Shown here: positions 31,342 to 44,183 of the stretch, piece after piece
Numbering within the stretch: the stretch's first letter is position 1
Layout of the letters: each line of letters opens with the position of its first letter
From: Perkinsus olseni
Taxonomy: Eukaryota > Perkinsozoa > Perkinsida
DNA length: 63,022 nucleotides
Assembly (NCBI GenBank): GCA_013115125.1
Contig: JABANN010000140.1
Location: 1 to 63,022 of the forward strand
Direction: 5' to 3'
The notes under the pieces: model-generated
What the model was told of the DNA's origin: nothing
The model's input: only the letters and a program-made list of their open reading frames with translations
The model's database searches: none
Translations under genes and position numbers: made by a program

Positions 31342-32737
31342 ATGACGGGCTCGCTTGAATCCCAAGACAGCTACTGCAGCAGCTCCAGTAACGGCCCTAG
31401 TTTCCCCGGGTATTTCTACAGCAGCATCGCAGCCGACGAGGCGACCGGTGATAATGTGAACGCTATAGTGGTCCACGACATAGAGTCTGAGCACTACCGA
31501 ATGCTGGTCGGCCCTACCAGAGGGAAGGTCTTCCGCTTGTTCAATCGGATACGGGCAAGAGGGCAAGACGCCAGTCTGGCCGACGGAGCGGAGGACATAG
31601 TCCTAGGGTTGATCTGTCCCTTGTACAACCTCGGCCTTGTAGAGGATGTTACTGCCGGTGAACTGGACTTATCTGTAGTCCTGAGGAGCCTTACTGGACT
31701 GTCTGGCGAGGTGGCAACACGGTCCAGAGTCCCCATCCTGTTCCGATTGGCTCGCAATCTTGTGATACGCTTCCGCTGGGAGAACGACCAGGCACTGAAA
31801 GTAATTTTTGAAGGTTTTGGCTACACCCCTCTTGACGGAGTCAGGGAGGCCATCAGCCAGATCACCCCACGTGGCCTTAGTCCGCCCTTCCCCACCCAAG
31901 ACGAGGCTTGGGACTGGTTCAAGAGCGGCGACTGTGATGAGGTGTATCCGCCCTGGGACTTCAAATTCACTAAAATCATGCATTCGTTGTGGGACAACAA
32001 ACTGGCAAGGCTGGCCATGAGCACCTCGGATTGGTCGCAGATGTTCTGGGCCGTACTCTGCGTCATTCCAGCTCGTATTGAATCGGTTACCATAACGCCG
32101 GGCACGCCAGATAATATGGAACCACAGGCTAGGGCGAAGATGGTCAGATTGGATCAAGGAGATCCTCTCGGTGACTACCTATCTAAGGAGGAGGACGAGC
32201 TTGCTGTCATGTAATATCATCGGCCATTAGGGGACGGCGAATTCCCTTATCATTTTGCAGTGTATTGAAGACCCCGACCAAGAGGGCTCTTGCGGAGAAA
32301 TACGCTGCCAGCGGGACTAACTGGTGTGCACTGGTCCAACCGGCCAAGACAGGTAGTAACTGGACAAAACATTCGACTGGGTCATTAATGCTGCCACTTG
32401 TTAGCTTTTGAGCAGCAGCTGAGAGGAGCGGACCCTCATAGAATAGCAAAGCTGCTTGCCGGCGCTGCTGCCCCTTCGGAGACGGTCTTGGCACCTACAG
32501 ACTGGCGTGATAGCGATCCTACTTGGAATTTTGTAGACGATAAGGATTGGATGGGCTATGTCCTCAAAGAACATGGAAGAGTTCTGTGGTAGTAATGGCG
32601 GTCTCATACCAACTTTTCCCGAACTCTCGGTATTAATTCGCAGGAGGCCTGCTCCGGGATACGGCGAGTTCGCGGATCCAAGCCTCTTCTACAGTGACGA
32701 GGATGCCTTCAGCGGCGCCGAGGAAGGATCCGCTTGA
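31342..32737 (+). CDS. Hypothetical four-exon protein
   Basis: Unrecognised, but the gene structure is firm. Exon 1 (31342-32210) codes for 289 residues and would stop at a TAA if unspliced; a GTAATA donor overlaps that stop. Introns of 50 nt (32211-32260), 52 nt (32353-32404) and 55 nt (32589-32643) join exons 2 to 4 in frame, and the total of 1239 coding bases is divisible by three (412 residues). The protein is mildly acidic with helices such as GKVFRLFNRIRARGQDASLA and WDWFKSGDCDEVYPPWDFKF, then EKYAASGTNWCALVQPAKTA, and an acidic end FYSDEDAFSGAEEGSA. No signal peptide or membrane segment is seen. It is divergently placed from RSPH9 (164 bp between start codons), so a shared bidirectional promoter is possible. 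Confidence 0.72.
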
Positions 32738-33432
32738 GTTCACTAATTGATTGGAATCCGTCTGCCGTCCTGTACTGCTCCTGGGCGGAGCTTGCTGATT
32801 TTCCTCTGCTCGCGGCGCTGGTCGAGCAAAGATTTTCGTAGCAGTTCATGTACCGCCGTCTCCAGCTATAGCAGTTGCTCGCTAATACTATCACTATTCG
32901 AATCATCGAGTTGAACCCCTCCCATCTGCTCTGTTTCACTTGTGTCTCTCTCAATCATCGTTGTCGTGTTGAGGAGATGAAGTTGTAGATGCCACCTATG
33001 ATCGACCTATGATACGCTAAGATACTCGGGAAGCATTCCATCGTCACTGCCCCTCCCACAAAATCTATTATGCTGTAACCCATCAGTATCCACATGCGCT
33101 GTTTTTCACTTCATTTCACCATCTCGAAGCCACTACTAGTGTCCGAGCGCACTGTGATAACGCTCGTACCGATCTCCCACCGGAAGGAAGGCTTTTCCGT
33201 TCCCTTACCACAGCCGTTGTGAGGACACCTCAGCTGCTGTAACCTGATCCATCTCCGAACAGGGAAATGAGATGGGGAGGTTGAGAGGCTTCAAGTGCCC
33301 GTCACAGTTTCTTGTCGACAAGCGTATCCTCCTGGTGGAAAGCTTGGGTTGTCCTTTGTTGTCGGGTTACTGCATCGATTAGCTATCATTCTGGATGTTG
33401 TAGATACTCCATTTTGAATCTAACCCTTCATT
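32738..33432. other. Intergenic gap, no gene seen
   Basis: Between two plus-strand genes. Open frames here are short and show no family similarity. It probably holds the 3' UTR of the upstream gene and the promoter and 5' UTR of the UBE3C-like gene. Confidence 0.5.
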
Positions 33433-36400
33433 ATGTGGAATGGCCTCGAGCACGGCGGTGGTGTTAATCTGGCCGGTCGGTCATCGGCGATGACCAAGGC
33501 TCGGTTCCTCCAGCAGCAGCGAGTTGAGAGACAGAGGTACTTCATCTACTACCATCATGCATCAACCTTGCATACCACTCCTCCACCGATTCCTCTGTCA
33601 GTACTATCTAACATGATCGTCTCGTTGTCAGGCGAGAGCAGAACCGTAAACGGACCGCGGCAGCAGGCCTCATCCAGCGTGTCTATCGGGGTCGGAGGGA
33701 GGCCTGCCGAGTAGCCCGCGATATGCGGACTACTGTGGATAAACGCAACGGTGATTTAAACAAGGTGGGTTGCAACTCATGGTGACACACTCTGCATTGT
33801 CCAGAAGGATTATTACCGCTGTGCCACGAAATTCCCTCTTCTCCAGGCAATCAAGTCCCTCGGCCTCGAAGGGTCCATACTCGGAAAGTTCCTCGGGAAA
33901 GCACTTCCTGGCCAAGTTCAGCGGCTGCTCTTCGCCCATGCGGTAGGCCGGCACGATGTTCACGTGTTCATACCAAACTTTTCCGGAATCGCGAATATCC
34001 CAGGTCCGATCAGACCGAGCAGAGGACCGGCGAATAGCCGTGGAGACGGCCGAGTTGGTCATCCATCACTATCAGCTTTCTGTGACCTCGTCTGATGATG
34101 GCGGTCGGATCTTCCTAGATTGCTACCAGCGGAATTTGGTGCGGCCTCGACATCTCCCCTGCAGGTCGTTATCCTGTCTGGCGTCTGTTGTCAGTTACCA
34201 CGCCTTCTGTCTCTCCTCTTGGATCTCGATCCATTGACGGGATTCAACCTAGCGTTGATTCTTCCCGAAGATCAGACAGCAAAGGCAGTGGCCACCCCGA
34301 CCAGGGTGAACAATCTTGCCCAAGGCGTGTGGGCCAATCCATCACGGTCGATGAAACTCTTCCGTGACCCCAAGCTGGCAGGAGTGCTGGCTCTGGCTAC
34401 TCTAGCCCAGGGGTCGACGGCTCACCAGGATGATGAGCAGCCCGAGTTTGGTGTAAGGCTTCGTCGGGCATCTTCCACTATGAAATTCTGCCTCAGGACA
34501 TCACCAGTATAGCTGTACGGTTCCTGGAGGAAGTTTATCCCGACGTGGAGGGTACCTTATCGCGCTGCTTCCCGGACGCGGCCTCCAGCGGGATTCCGTA
34601 CCTGTCCCGTAATCTATGCCGATGGATTGAGGACTCGGCGACGAGTGGTATATCGAGCGCTGTGGTTCGAGCTGTGTGGTGGGGCTCCCGGTCGGACCGG
34701 GGCAGCTCCAAAGACGTACTGCTCTCCCCACACGTCATGAAGGCCTTGGCACGGCAAGGCGATGACGAGGCCATCTGGGCCCTTCTGGGCCTTTACTTCG
34801 GCAGCAGCCAGAGCTCTGTGGTCCTCGGCAACGACACCAGAGTGGTAATGAGACTGCTGACCGCCTTCCCTTCATCATCCTTTCGTCGTCATGGTAGTTA
34901 CTAGCCTCCATGCCGAGGATCCATCATGTCATTGTACGCCGGTTTGTAGAGCCGTACCTAGTCCCTACCACTGGCACGGACAACGCTAAAGAAGCACTGG
35001 CGCAGTCCTGTGCGGATAAGGTAGAATTATCTGTCACCCATTGTGCAGCCACCGTCTTCTCTCGGTCAGGTCCTCTCTGGCGACGAGAGTGTTTATGTTG
35101 GCCTGAATGCATCAGCCACACTCTACGGTACAGCATTGCAGGTGATGGATGCTGACGATCTGCGCAGTACTGAGCGGAACCCTGTGGATCCTGAGGTGGG
35201 TTGCCGGACTCTGCCGCTGCAGTGTCTCCTAGTTGGACCTCAACCATCCGCCGTGTTCAGACTCTGAGGTCGGCTATCCCGGTGTTGAATCTGGTGGCTT
35301 TCAAGCTTCTCATGGCCACGGCTCAGCCTGGGTGCCGGTCCAACATCCAGAGCATCGTCGGAGGGATCTGTGGAATTTGCCGTTCCCTGCACGGACGGAG
35401 GTGCGACCTCCCTCGTCGCTCCGTCATGCAGTGTTGCAGCGTCTCTTAGGTCGACTCTCGGTCTGGACTCGGCGGATTATTGGGTGGTTCGATCATCACG
35501 GCCGCTCCTGCGAGCCGCTGCCGACGTCAAGTTGGCGGACTTAGCTGTGGACGAGCCCGGTGATGTGGACATGGACGAGGTCGACTACATGGAGGAAGAT
35601 GAGGGCGACTCCGAGGCTCAGGCTGGGTAAGCTTGATACAGGGCATTGAAGGGGTGATACTGTCAGTGTTCTCAGGCCCTCTGCTGGGGATGCCCAGCCC
35701 GAGCCTACTACTGTCCACTACTTTTTCACGCCCAAGTCGAACGGCCGGACTCGAGGGCACGAGGCTGAGCAACGACAGCTCAGCGCAGTGCTTGCTGAGC
35801 TCCCTCACTCTGTAAGGCACCTCTCCATTCGCGGGGATGTCCTCGAGGGCCGTCTGGCTTCTAGGTGGCATTTAAAGATCGGGTGGCGCTCTTCCACACC
35901 GTCCTACTCAACGACCATAGCGGTGGTGAACGGCGGAATGCCGACCTCATGTTCATGATGAGGTCGCGGCGCAATGAGACGCTGCAGACAGTCCACAGAG
36001 GTCATCACCGAAACTCCCTTTACCTCCTGCTGCTTCACCGAGAATCGTCTTCAGATCCTGAGCTGCTGTTGAAGGACGGCATGAAAATGATGGAGAATCT
36101 GTCCTCCTCGGGATCGAGCCATGCTCGATGGCGTGTGGAGTGGATCGATGAAACTGGTGAGATAACGTCCACTCATCGACTGCTGGTCGCAATTTCTCGT
36201 CTCCAGGGACCATGGAGCCCGGCATCGACGGTGGTGGCCTTTTCAAGGAGTTCCTCAATCTTTGGACAACAGAAGCATTCGGGAAGTTCTTCGCCGTTGA
36301 TGAGCGGGGCGGTGAGCTGCTGCTGCTGCTGTTTCCTCTCCCTCGGATGAGGGTTTCCTTCGGCAGGCGTCTATCCGATACCCAACGCCACTCCCACAGT

Positions 36401-37411
36401 GGAAGAGCTGAACCAGATCCGCAACATTGGGCGGGCAGTAGGCAAAGCCATCTACGAGCTGGTCGGTCATCAGCCATCTATCTGAGTCGGCCTTCTGAGG
36501 TCCCCTCATCAGGTTCTGCTCGATACCCGATTCTCGATTGTCTTCCTCAATCGGATCCTAGGATTGCAATTCTCTATTGACGAGGTTGCTACCATCGACA
36601 AGGAGGTAAGGCCGCCACCAAACGCTCCCTGAGGCCCAGAAGCTTCCTCTGCAGGTCTGTCGGAGTCTCATGTATTTGCGCCATTGCTCGCCAGAGGAGG
36701 TTGCAGCGCTATCCCTCAATTTCACAGTGACGGCCGGAGGGCGGGACGTGGAGCTCGTACCCGGCGGGAGCACGGTAGCTGTTGCTCGTGGAGGCCCGTT
36801 GGGCGTCATTTTCGCCGCTTCCTCAGATTCCGGTCACTGCTGACAATCGAATGCTCTACTTGTTGTTGATGACCAAGTTCAAAACATGCTCCCAAATCGA
36901 GCAACAGACGGCAGCGTTCGTTGAAGGGATTGGCGACATCATCCCTGTGCAGTGGTTACAGGTAGCGCTACTTCCCTCGTAGTTGACTTCTCGTGGTAAT
37001 TTCCTTCTTCAGCTCTTCTGTCCCGAAGAATTGAACATGCTGGTCTCGGGAGAGGAGCGACGCGGTTTTGATGTTGATGATCTTCAGCGGCACACGGAGT
37101 ACTCCAACGGCTACTTCGCCGAGCACCCCACCATCAGAGCCTTTTGGCACATCGTAAAGGACCTCTTCACTGATGCCGACCGAGATGCATTACTCCAGTT
37201 CGTGACGAGCAACTCGAGGCCTCCTCTACTTGGTTTTAAGACATTATCTCCCCTTTTCGCTATAGCTAGGGTTGATGATCCCGATCGTTTACCAACTGCC
37301 AGCACTTGCGTTAACTTGCTCAAGTTGCCCGACTGTGGTGGTGATGTGGAGAAGCTCCACAAAAAACTTTTAACGGCCATTCACGCCAAGGCTGGGTTCG
37401 GCCTTTCTTAG
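33433..37411 (+). CDS. HECT-type E3 ubiquitin ligase, UBE3C/HUL5-like
   Basis: E3 ligase that loads ubiquitin onto its own cysteine and passes it to substrates; HUL5/UBE3C works at the proteasome. Exon 1 starts MWNGLEHGGGVNLAGRSSAM, close in layout to the UBE3C start, and after a mini-intron an IQ-like helix follows (AAGLIQRVYRGRREACRVAR), also at the UBE3C position. The middle is helical with many short introns. The C-terminal HECT domain includes GPLGVIFAAS, LFCPEELNMLVSGEERRGFD, LQRHTEYSNGYFAEHP, ADRDALLQFVTSNSRPP and the catalytic site LPTASTCVNLLKLP, in which the Cys of TASTC accepts ubiquitin. TASTC-x-NLLKLP is characteristic of UBE3B/UBE3C. The stop is at 37409-37411. A small hydrophobic C-terminal end (AGFGLS) follows the fold, as usual in HECT enzymes. 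Confidence 0.9.
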
Positions 37412-37604
37412 TGATATACTTACTCTTCTGCATTTTTACTCTACGTTGATATTGTTACAATTTCATTAACATACCTCTTCACCCCCTTATATGATATTCC
37501 CCTCAGTTTTTGTGTTCTAGTGTGACTCAACAGCGATTATATACCGAAACGTGACAGTGAGTTAAAAGGGGTATTTATTTATGCGGTCGGCGGAACCTGT
37601 TCGT

Positions 37605-40600
37605 TTACGCGAACATCTTTTTGTACATTTTCTTGGCCTTGGCATTCTGCCTCTCGATTTGGGTCTGTAATCTACTCTCGAGTCTGACGATCTCCTTGTC
37701 CTCAGGGGCCAGGTGTCGTGCCCGCTTGGCGGAGGTCAGACCCTCGTCGAACTTCCCAAGATGGTCGAGGGCGAACGCGAGACGATAACTGACATACAAC
37801 GGCGGTAAAAGGAACATCGACAAACGACGAACGCGTTCTTCGACATCCGAGCGACGAATTTGCCGGCATTCGCTTCGATTTGAACCGTAGCAGCGATGCG
37901 AACCCTACAGAGACCTCGAGAGAATTGACTTACTGCGCCTTAGCGCTGCCGTCTTTAATCTTCACTGCATCTTTAGCGGCATCAACAGCCTTCTCCCAAG
38001 CTCGCTCAGCCTTCTCTTTATCACTGAGGAGACGACCATCCTTAGTGTAACGAAAAGGACCTCGGCAGACTCACCTCTCCTTAGCTGCCATTTTGATATA
38101 ACACTGTGCGGTATTCAAATGACAGGACAAGGCGATGGAGTCATGCTCGGCCTGCTGCTCAGGGCTCATATCGAAGGCCTTGTTCAAGTGCTGCATGGCC
38201 CGGGCGTATCTTATCACGAAGCGATCTCGAAGCCAAAAGGTCGAACACTTCAACTCACCGGCTCACAGCGTCCTGCAAATTGCCAGCCTTGAAGACGACG
38301 TTGCCCTCTTCCTTGTTCTTGGCAGCCATGCGTAGCCTCTCGCTGGCGGGCATCTTCCTGTAGTCATGATCTTCCTTCTCATTACCTACAATGCAGGTCC
38401 GCCAGCAGCCCACTATAGCAGGGTCTCACCCTTCTCTTGAGCAGCCCTTTCCTCAAGCTCCTTTTCTGCTTTCTGTCGATCCTCTTCGCGAGCCTTGAAG
38501 AAAGCTTCCCTGAAAACAGCAGACGCGTCACGGTAGACCAGTCAGCCTCGCCCCCACCCCTCAGATTGGACAAACCCTTCGAGAGCCTTCAGTCTGTCTT
38601 GATACTGCTCAGTCGACACTGGCACTTCAGCGTACTGGCCGTCCTCGAACCACAGCTCTTCCTTATCGAGCCGAGGAGCGATCTAAGCACATGAAGCTGA
38701 CGGCAGCGCCTTCATGGACCCTGCGAATTCTAACCTTGTCCTTGGGAAGGAGCCCTTCCTTGTCGCCATTCATCCAGTCGCGGACAGTATATATGTAGGT
38801 CTCGAAGGCGTTCTTCGCGAGCAGGCGGGATGTCTGACAGACCGAGCAGCAAGTGTCACCATCACCACCACCACTACTGCCGATTGCTTGTCGTCGTTGC
38901 TCACCTCCTTGTCGTGGACATCCTGCATCCACTCCTCGAGCTCCCTCTCCTTGGAGTCCACCATATCATCAGTCAATTGCACGTCTTTCTTAATACCCTC
39001 TACTGTGTCACCCCTGAGCCGGAGGGATGATGGGCGAGAGAGAAGACCACCGCACTCACCGTGCAACATCGACTGCCACAGCGGCGGCTCCAGCAGCGAC
39101 GCAGCTGCTACCGTCCAAACCGGCCCCTAACTGATCAGATGGCACGTTGGCCGCCCTGAGAGAGGATCGAACTTGAGAGCAGGCACGTCAATCGATGCCG
39201 AGCCCTCTTACTTGGCGATTGCCTCCCGCACGCATGGGATGCGACTTCCTCCACCGACAAGTTCAACTCGGCCGAGAGAGCCTCCAGCAGCGCCGACAAC
39301 GCGGGCCACCGTATCCTGGATAGCTGCCGTGATGCTCTTGGCAGCATCCTCGAACTTGCTCCTGCAACATTGCCAGTCCGAGGACGTCAGCGGCCTGTAG
39401 CAAGGTCACCTTGTAAGGGCAAGACGAACATCGCCGTCGTCCTCAGTGAAGCATTCGAGCTCGAGGGTAGTGTCCGCAAGCATCGACAGCTGATCAATAG
39501 AAACCACAATCAGGAAGAGCATTGAAGGCATTGAGGCGGACCTGTTTGAGGGCCTTCTCGGCAGCAGCGAGGAGGCGGCGTCCTCGGCGGGTGCAAAGTT
39601 TGACCGCACCGTGCTGGTCTCGGACCTAACCGACCGGATAGCCGACGCTGACTGGTGGCCAGAGTGTCGCCTACCAAATCGCAGATGGTGCGGATATACT
39701 CGAAGACTCCAACAGCCTTGGTAGTCTCGGTCGCCACTATCTTGCCCTCAGGATAAGACACGACAGTCGCCGTAGCATGGGAGTAACCGACATCAACGAA
39801 GAGAACCAATCTAAGAGAATTACAAATACTGTTGCCTAACATTTGACAATGGGCCTACCCGGCCTCTTGCAGCTTAGCCTCCGACTCCTTATGCTTGTAG
39901 GCATTGGCGATGGCCAAGTTGTGATCCAGTACTACTAGATGGTGATCTAAGGTGAAACAGGTGTTGATCACTGGCCAGGGAAATGAGAATATGTATCACT
40001 TGGAGTGGCGAGGGCTGCGGCCTCGACGAGCTTCTCGACAGCCTCGTCTGAGTAACCATCAGGAACAGCGATGGCCATGATGTCCGGCACCTCAGCGTCA
40101 TCGCAGGAAGCGTAGGAACGTAGATTCTGAGGGGAACACGTTCCGAGTAATGATGACCGCTGGAGACTGTCAGTAACACTGACCTTGAGGTAAATAGCAG
40201 TGGCTTGAGTGGGAGTGAGTTCAACGCCTTGTCGATCAGCATGATCCACGGGGCCAAGCTTAGTCTCCCAGCCACACTCAAATCGCTTGCTGCAAGCGAT
40301 GGGATCCTCGAGGGCGGAAGCCAGGTGGGAGATGTAGCCGTCGCCCTGCAAGGAAGGAGTAGGGGCATGATAGAGTGACAAGGCGAAGACCGAGAACTAG
40401 CTGCTGAGCCTCTACCTGATTCATGGCATGTTCACCAGTCAATCGAAGGCCGTCCGAAAGGGCGACAACACTCGGCGTAGCTCTATTGGACACATCATTA
40501 ACATCAATGCCAATAGCTGCTTTGGCTGTAGTAGCCGGGAGGGCTGATGCCACTACCGAGGTCCGGGTGCCGAAGTCAATACCAACACACCAAGTGAACT

Positions 40601-40673
40601 TCCCCGACGGAGTTGAGGACGATGTTGGTGTCGAAGGTGCGCTGCTGTTACTGCTGTTACTGTTGCTTGACAT
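37605..40673 (-). CDS. Hsp110-type chaperone fused to a TPR co-chaperone domain
   Basis: The N-terminus after a Ser/Thr-rich leader is an Hsp70/Hsp110 ATPase start: CVGIDFGTRTSVVA, RATPSVVALSDGLRLTGEHA, then ELTPTQATAIYLK, DVGYSHATATVVSYPEGKIV and VELVGGGSRIPCVREAI. The C-terminal part has the Hsp110-type FETYIYTVRDWMNGDKEGLL and ELWFEDGQYAEVPVSTEQYQ, equal to the family D/E-x-WLY-D-G-x-x block. The frame then continues through mini-introns at 38510-38557 (48 nt) and 38384-38427 (44 nt) into EERAAQEKGNEKEDHDYRKM, KNKEEGNVVFKAGNLQDAVS, RYARAMQHLNKAFDM, LSCHLNTAQCYIKMA and YRLAFALDHLGKFDEGLTSA, a three-repeat TPR domain of the FKBP/AIP style, ending KKMYKKMFA. TPR domains usually dock on Hsp70 or Hsp90 tails, so a built-in co-chaperone would be unusual. 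Two adjacent genes remain possible but no stop or ATG separates them cleanly. Confidence 0.78.
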
Positions 40674-40819
40674 GAGCTATGACTCGGCAGAAAAACAATA
40701 TACTGCAAACCACGGGCATACCTCTAGGGCAGTAGCGCCACTCGAACTAAACACGATCTGAAGATCCGCAGTCAAGAACAAGAGTCACAAGACATGCTAC
40801 TTCGGTGGTCCATGCGACC

Positions 40820-43800
40820 TCAGACTTCGAAGTCAATGTCTTCGGCAAAGGCGTTTGGGAAGCCCATCTGGGCGCGCTCCATGGGGACTCCAACAGGGGG
40901 GTGCTGACGACCAGTCCCATGGGAAGCGGCTGATGCAGAGCTCCTTGAACGAGGAATGGCTGGAAGGGCTGTAGACCGTCTCAAAGGGTCCAGAACATCA
41001 GAAGACACTCGCCACGGTCTCCAAGGCCCAAAGGAAGTCGCCGTTGAGGTCAAGGCTTTGGGGTCTGCTGCTACCACCATCACTAAACTGAAGGCAGGAG
41101 AGAACCCCGACCCTGCGAGCTCCCGCTCGATGTCCGTAGAGCTCCTGGCAGCGAGGCCGTCGAGCAGGTCCGACCCTGTTGGGGTCTTCATCACTGCAGC
41201 AGGGACATATCGACGGCACTTGGCCTGGATAGAGGGGTGCGTGCTACCCCTGGCGTGGCTCGGCCAAAGCCTCTCCAATGCGAAGCTAGTCAGCCGAGCT
41301 CTCATTGCGTCCACGAAATCCTGAGCACTGGCAGGCGCATGCCAGGGACGGGCACTGGGAACTTGAGCCGCCAAGCTCTGGCACTTCGTCCAGATCTGCA
41401 CGGCCCTGACTAGCTTCACTTGGGAGCGCGGTGACAAGGACTCCAGTAGGATGCACAGACGCTCGCAATACTCGAGGAGTAGCAGGCTAAGCCTGACGTC
41501 ACCCGTGGCGATCCCGATGCTGGTCGGAACAACGCTTCGCTGGCTCTCCCTCGTGACGCTGGATTGGAGCTTAGGAGATCGCGGACATCCACGAGGTCCC
41601 GCCATCTGAGGGTATCCATAGAGGACGTCGTTGATTAGACTGGTATGGTGACTCTGTGATGATAGCATAGCGCGGTACCTGCTGGGACTGGCTGACAGGT
41701 GATGCTGACCATGAAGCTACTACTACTACTACCTCGGTGACGACTCAGGTGTCGGGTATATCCTGATGAAGTTGTTCTTCGCTCCGCTATTCCCTTTCGA
41801 GTGACCAGCATGCCTACGGATTTCGCCGAGGACCTGGACCAGCGCCCGGAAGGACTTTTCGTCGATATCATGGCCCCGTGCTGATCTCTTTCTCGGCATG
41901 CCGTCAGCACGAACCAGCCCATGGCTCCTCGGTGAACCCTCTGAGGAGTCTCAGTTGGCCACGGCAATTGGGACAGGGGCTCACCTCCCGATGGCTTTGG
42001 CAGACGACTGAGCATCGATGCGAAGCTGCTGCCGTAGTAGCGCTGGTAGCTGTCCCCTAGTGGACTGGATACAGGCACGCCGACCAGGTTGAGGATGTCG
42101 CAGACCAGGTGTGCTTTGATCTGATCATACCAATGGCCGCCGGGCCAGGGGAGGGATCGATCATACTTTGCGATCGAGAGGTGTGTCCGCGACTAGACTC
42201 GGACTCAAGTTGACCTCGATGATCCATGGTTTGAGCCTGGAGTCGAGTAAGATGTCGAACCTGCGAAGTAGCGTACCCCGATTATCGAGAAGGCCAGATC
42301 CTCTACCCGAAAAGTTCGAAGCAGGAGTGGGCTGTCCGACTGCCGATGCCGCTTCGGCCGACGTGGCCAAATCGCTCCGAAGCCATCAAGGTCTTCAGTA
42401 CGCAATCGATGATACGCCCCCAAAGCTGAAACAGCGTGACGATCAGACGGGCGACTACAGGCGGTATTGGAGGAGCACCTTCTGCACGTCGAGGTCGCTG
42501 CAGGAGCAATGCTTATTAAAAGCCGATAAGCTCCACTTATGGCCGAAGTTGTCGGCTCTCGCGTCGCTATTCTCCACGTAGTCATTAGAGTTCTTGCAGA
42601 TAGAGTAGTTAGTAAGATGCTTGTACCTGTAGCAATCCATGCCTCAGCGATCAGACCATACCCTAGCTTCTGGCTTACTTGTTCTGCAAGTCCTCCGTGG
42701 TCTTGACTGTGAAGGGGCTGCAAGCCAGCCTCGTGAGGCCTTCCCGATAGAGGTACACCCGTAAAGGGTCAAAGCCAGTGACAAGAACGTAAACCCGAAG
42801 ATCAAATTTGTACCCCTAGAAGGAGACAGAGGTGCCGAAGGGTCGGTCGGAACAGAGCTACTGGCCTACCTGGATTAAGTAAGGGTCAGCAATGTAACGA
42901 CTAATAACGCAGTGAGAATCCACAGGCAAATCTTCGAGCTCGCGCAGTATGAAGATTCCCCGCCCTCGAGACTGCGAGGTTGGTTTGACGATCCACAGCC
43001 AAGATGGAAACTTGTCGTAGACCTGTGAGCAAGACGAGGGCGTTCACTATAGGCCCTACAGTGGCCTTCATAGTACCTCTAAGAAGGAGTCCATCTCCTC
43101 CGGCAGGACGAAGGTCTCCGGCAGGTAGTCAAATTGGGCGGCGCCAAAGAGTTGCTGCATCGCTGCGTAGTGGGACCATAGCCGATCCTTCCGCGTCAGT
43201 TCCGAAGACCGAGGGAAATGGTTGATACGTTGCCATTCCTGAGCGGCCGGTGGTTGCATATCCAAAACACGTGACGGTAAGATGCGAAATAGGTCAACAT
43301 ACGGCTCGAGCATCGGGCGAGGTGCTCCCGCATTACCTGTAGCTGTTGAAAGGTGTGCTCCTTTGGATGACCTCCACTCCACGATAGAACCCAGCCAGGC
43401 CCGTTTATTTGTACTAGTCCGCTACCCAGCAATGTCTCTCTTATCAAAGGAGCATCGCTGTGGCTCAGACGGAAACCGGGCCTATCAAAGTCCGATACTA
43501 TCAAACGAACCCCCTTTCCCGTGCTTCCCACCTTCCTAGGCCCGCAGAGTATGGCAAATATGCCGCTGTAGTGGAGCGAGAGAACGCCCCTGACCCGGCC
43601 GACGAGGCTGAGGTGCTCGCCTGAGGCGGAGCGTAGGTGAACCGGATTTCCGCAGCCTCAGTTTACTTGACTATCCACCGGTGGCAACCGAGTTGGTCGA
43701 CGGTGGGGTTTCCGCTTCCTGGCGTCACTAGACACGGGCTTGAACTTGATGCACCTATAACGACGTATCCGAGATCGACTTCGTAAGATACCGGAGAACT

Positions 43801-43987
43801 CGACAACCGCAGGATTCCCGTAGTACCTTGGTATCTTGATGTCGCTGGCTGCGTTGAAGGTAGTGAAGCCCATGGAATGCACGGCCTCTTCTATGTATCT
43901 TTCAAGACTCTGCACCTCTTCCTCGAGGTCGACATTCTTCCATGATTCTCCAGGTGAGCAGCCAGGATACTCTCCTTTCCACCACAT
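40820..43987 (-). CDS. Tubulin tyrosine ligase-like (TTLL) enzyme, probable polyglutamylase
   Basis: ATP-grasp enzyme that adds amino acids to tubulin or related proteins. The start at 43987 gives [14 protein letters not shown] and a helix [19 protein letters not shown]. The core follows: [37 protein letters not shown], a SRGRGIF-type lysine/glycine loop, [20 protein letters not shown] with [31 protein letters not shown], and the metal-binding strand [20 protein letters not shown] ending in E-x-N. These are the ordered TTL-domain motifs, and INHFPGS-x-ELxRKD is typical of TTLL4/TTLL5-type glutamylases. A C-terminal extension ([33 protein letters not shown]) ends AEDIDFEV. The last 282-codon frame appears to be a single exon. 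Its presence fits flagellar axoneme modification, alongside RSPH9. Confidence 0.88.
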
Positions 43988-44183
43988 GATAGTGAGTCAC
44001 GATGGGACGATTCACCCCGAGGCGACTCTGATCGATTAGAATGGCGAGCGCGAAAAACGTGCTTAGTTTACTTCGGGGTACCTCTGTGATCATCAGGAAT
44101 CTGAGTTTAAACAGCGCAATGGCGTCGATGAAAAGTGGTTGTGTATGTACTACTGGCAGGGCTCGTTGTTGTTATCAAATTAT

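Noticed and set aside
32709-32954. Minus-strand frame overlapping the end of the 31.3-kb gene
   Set aside because: No family match, and the opposite strand has a fully resolved four-exon gene over its first part.
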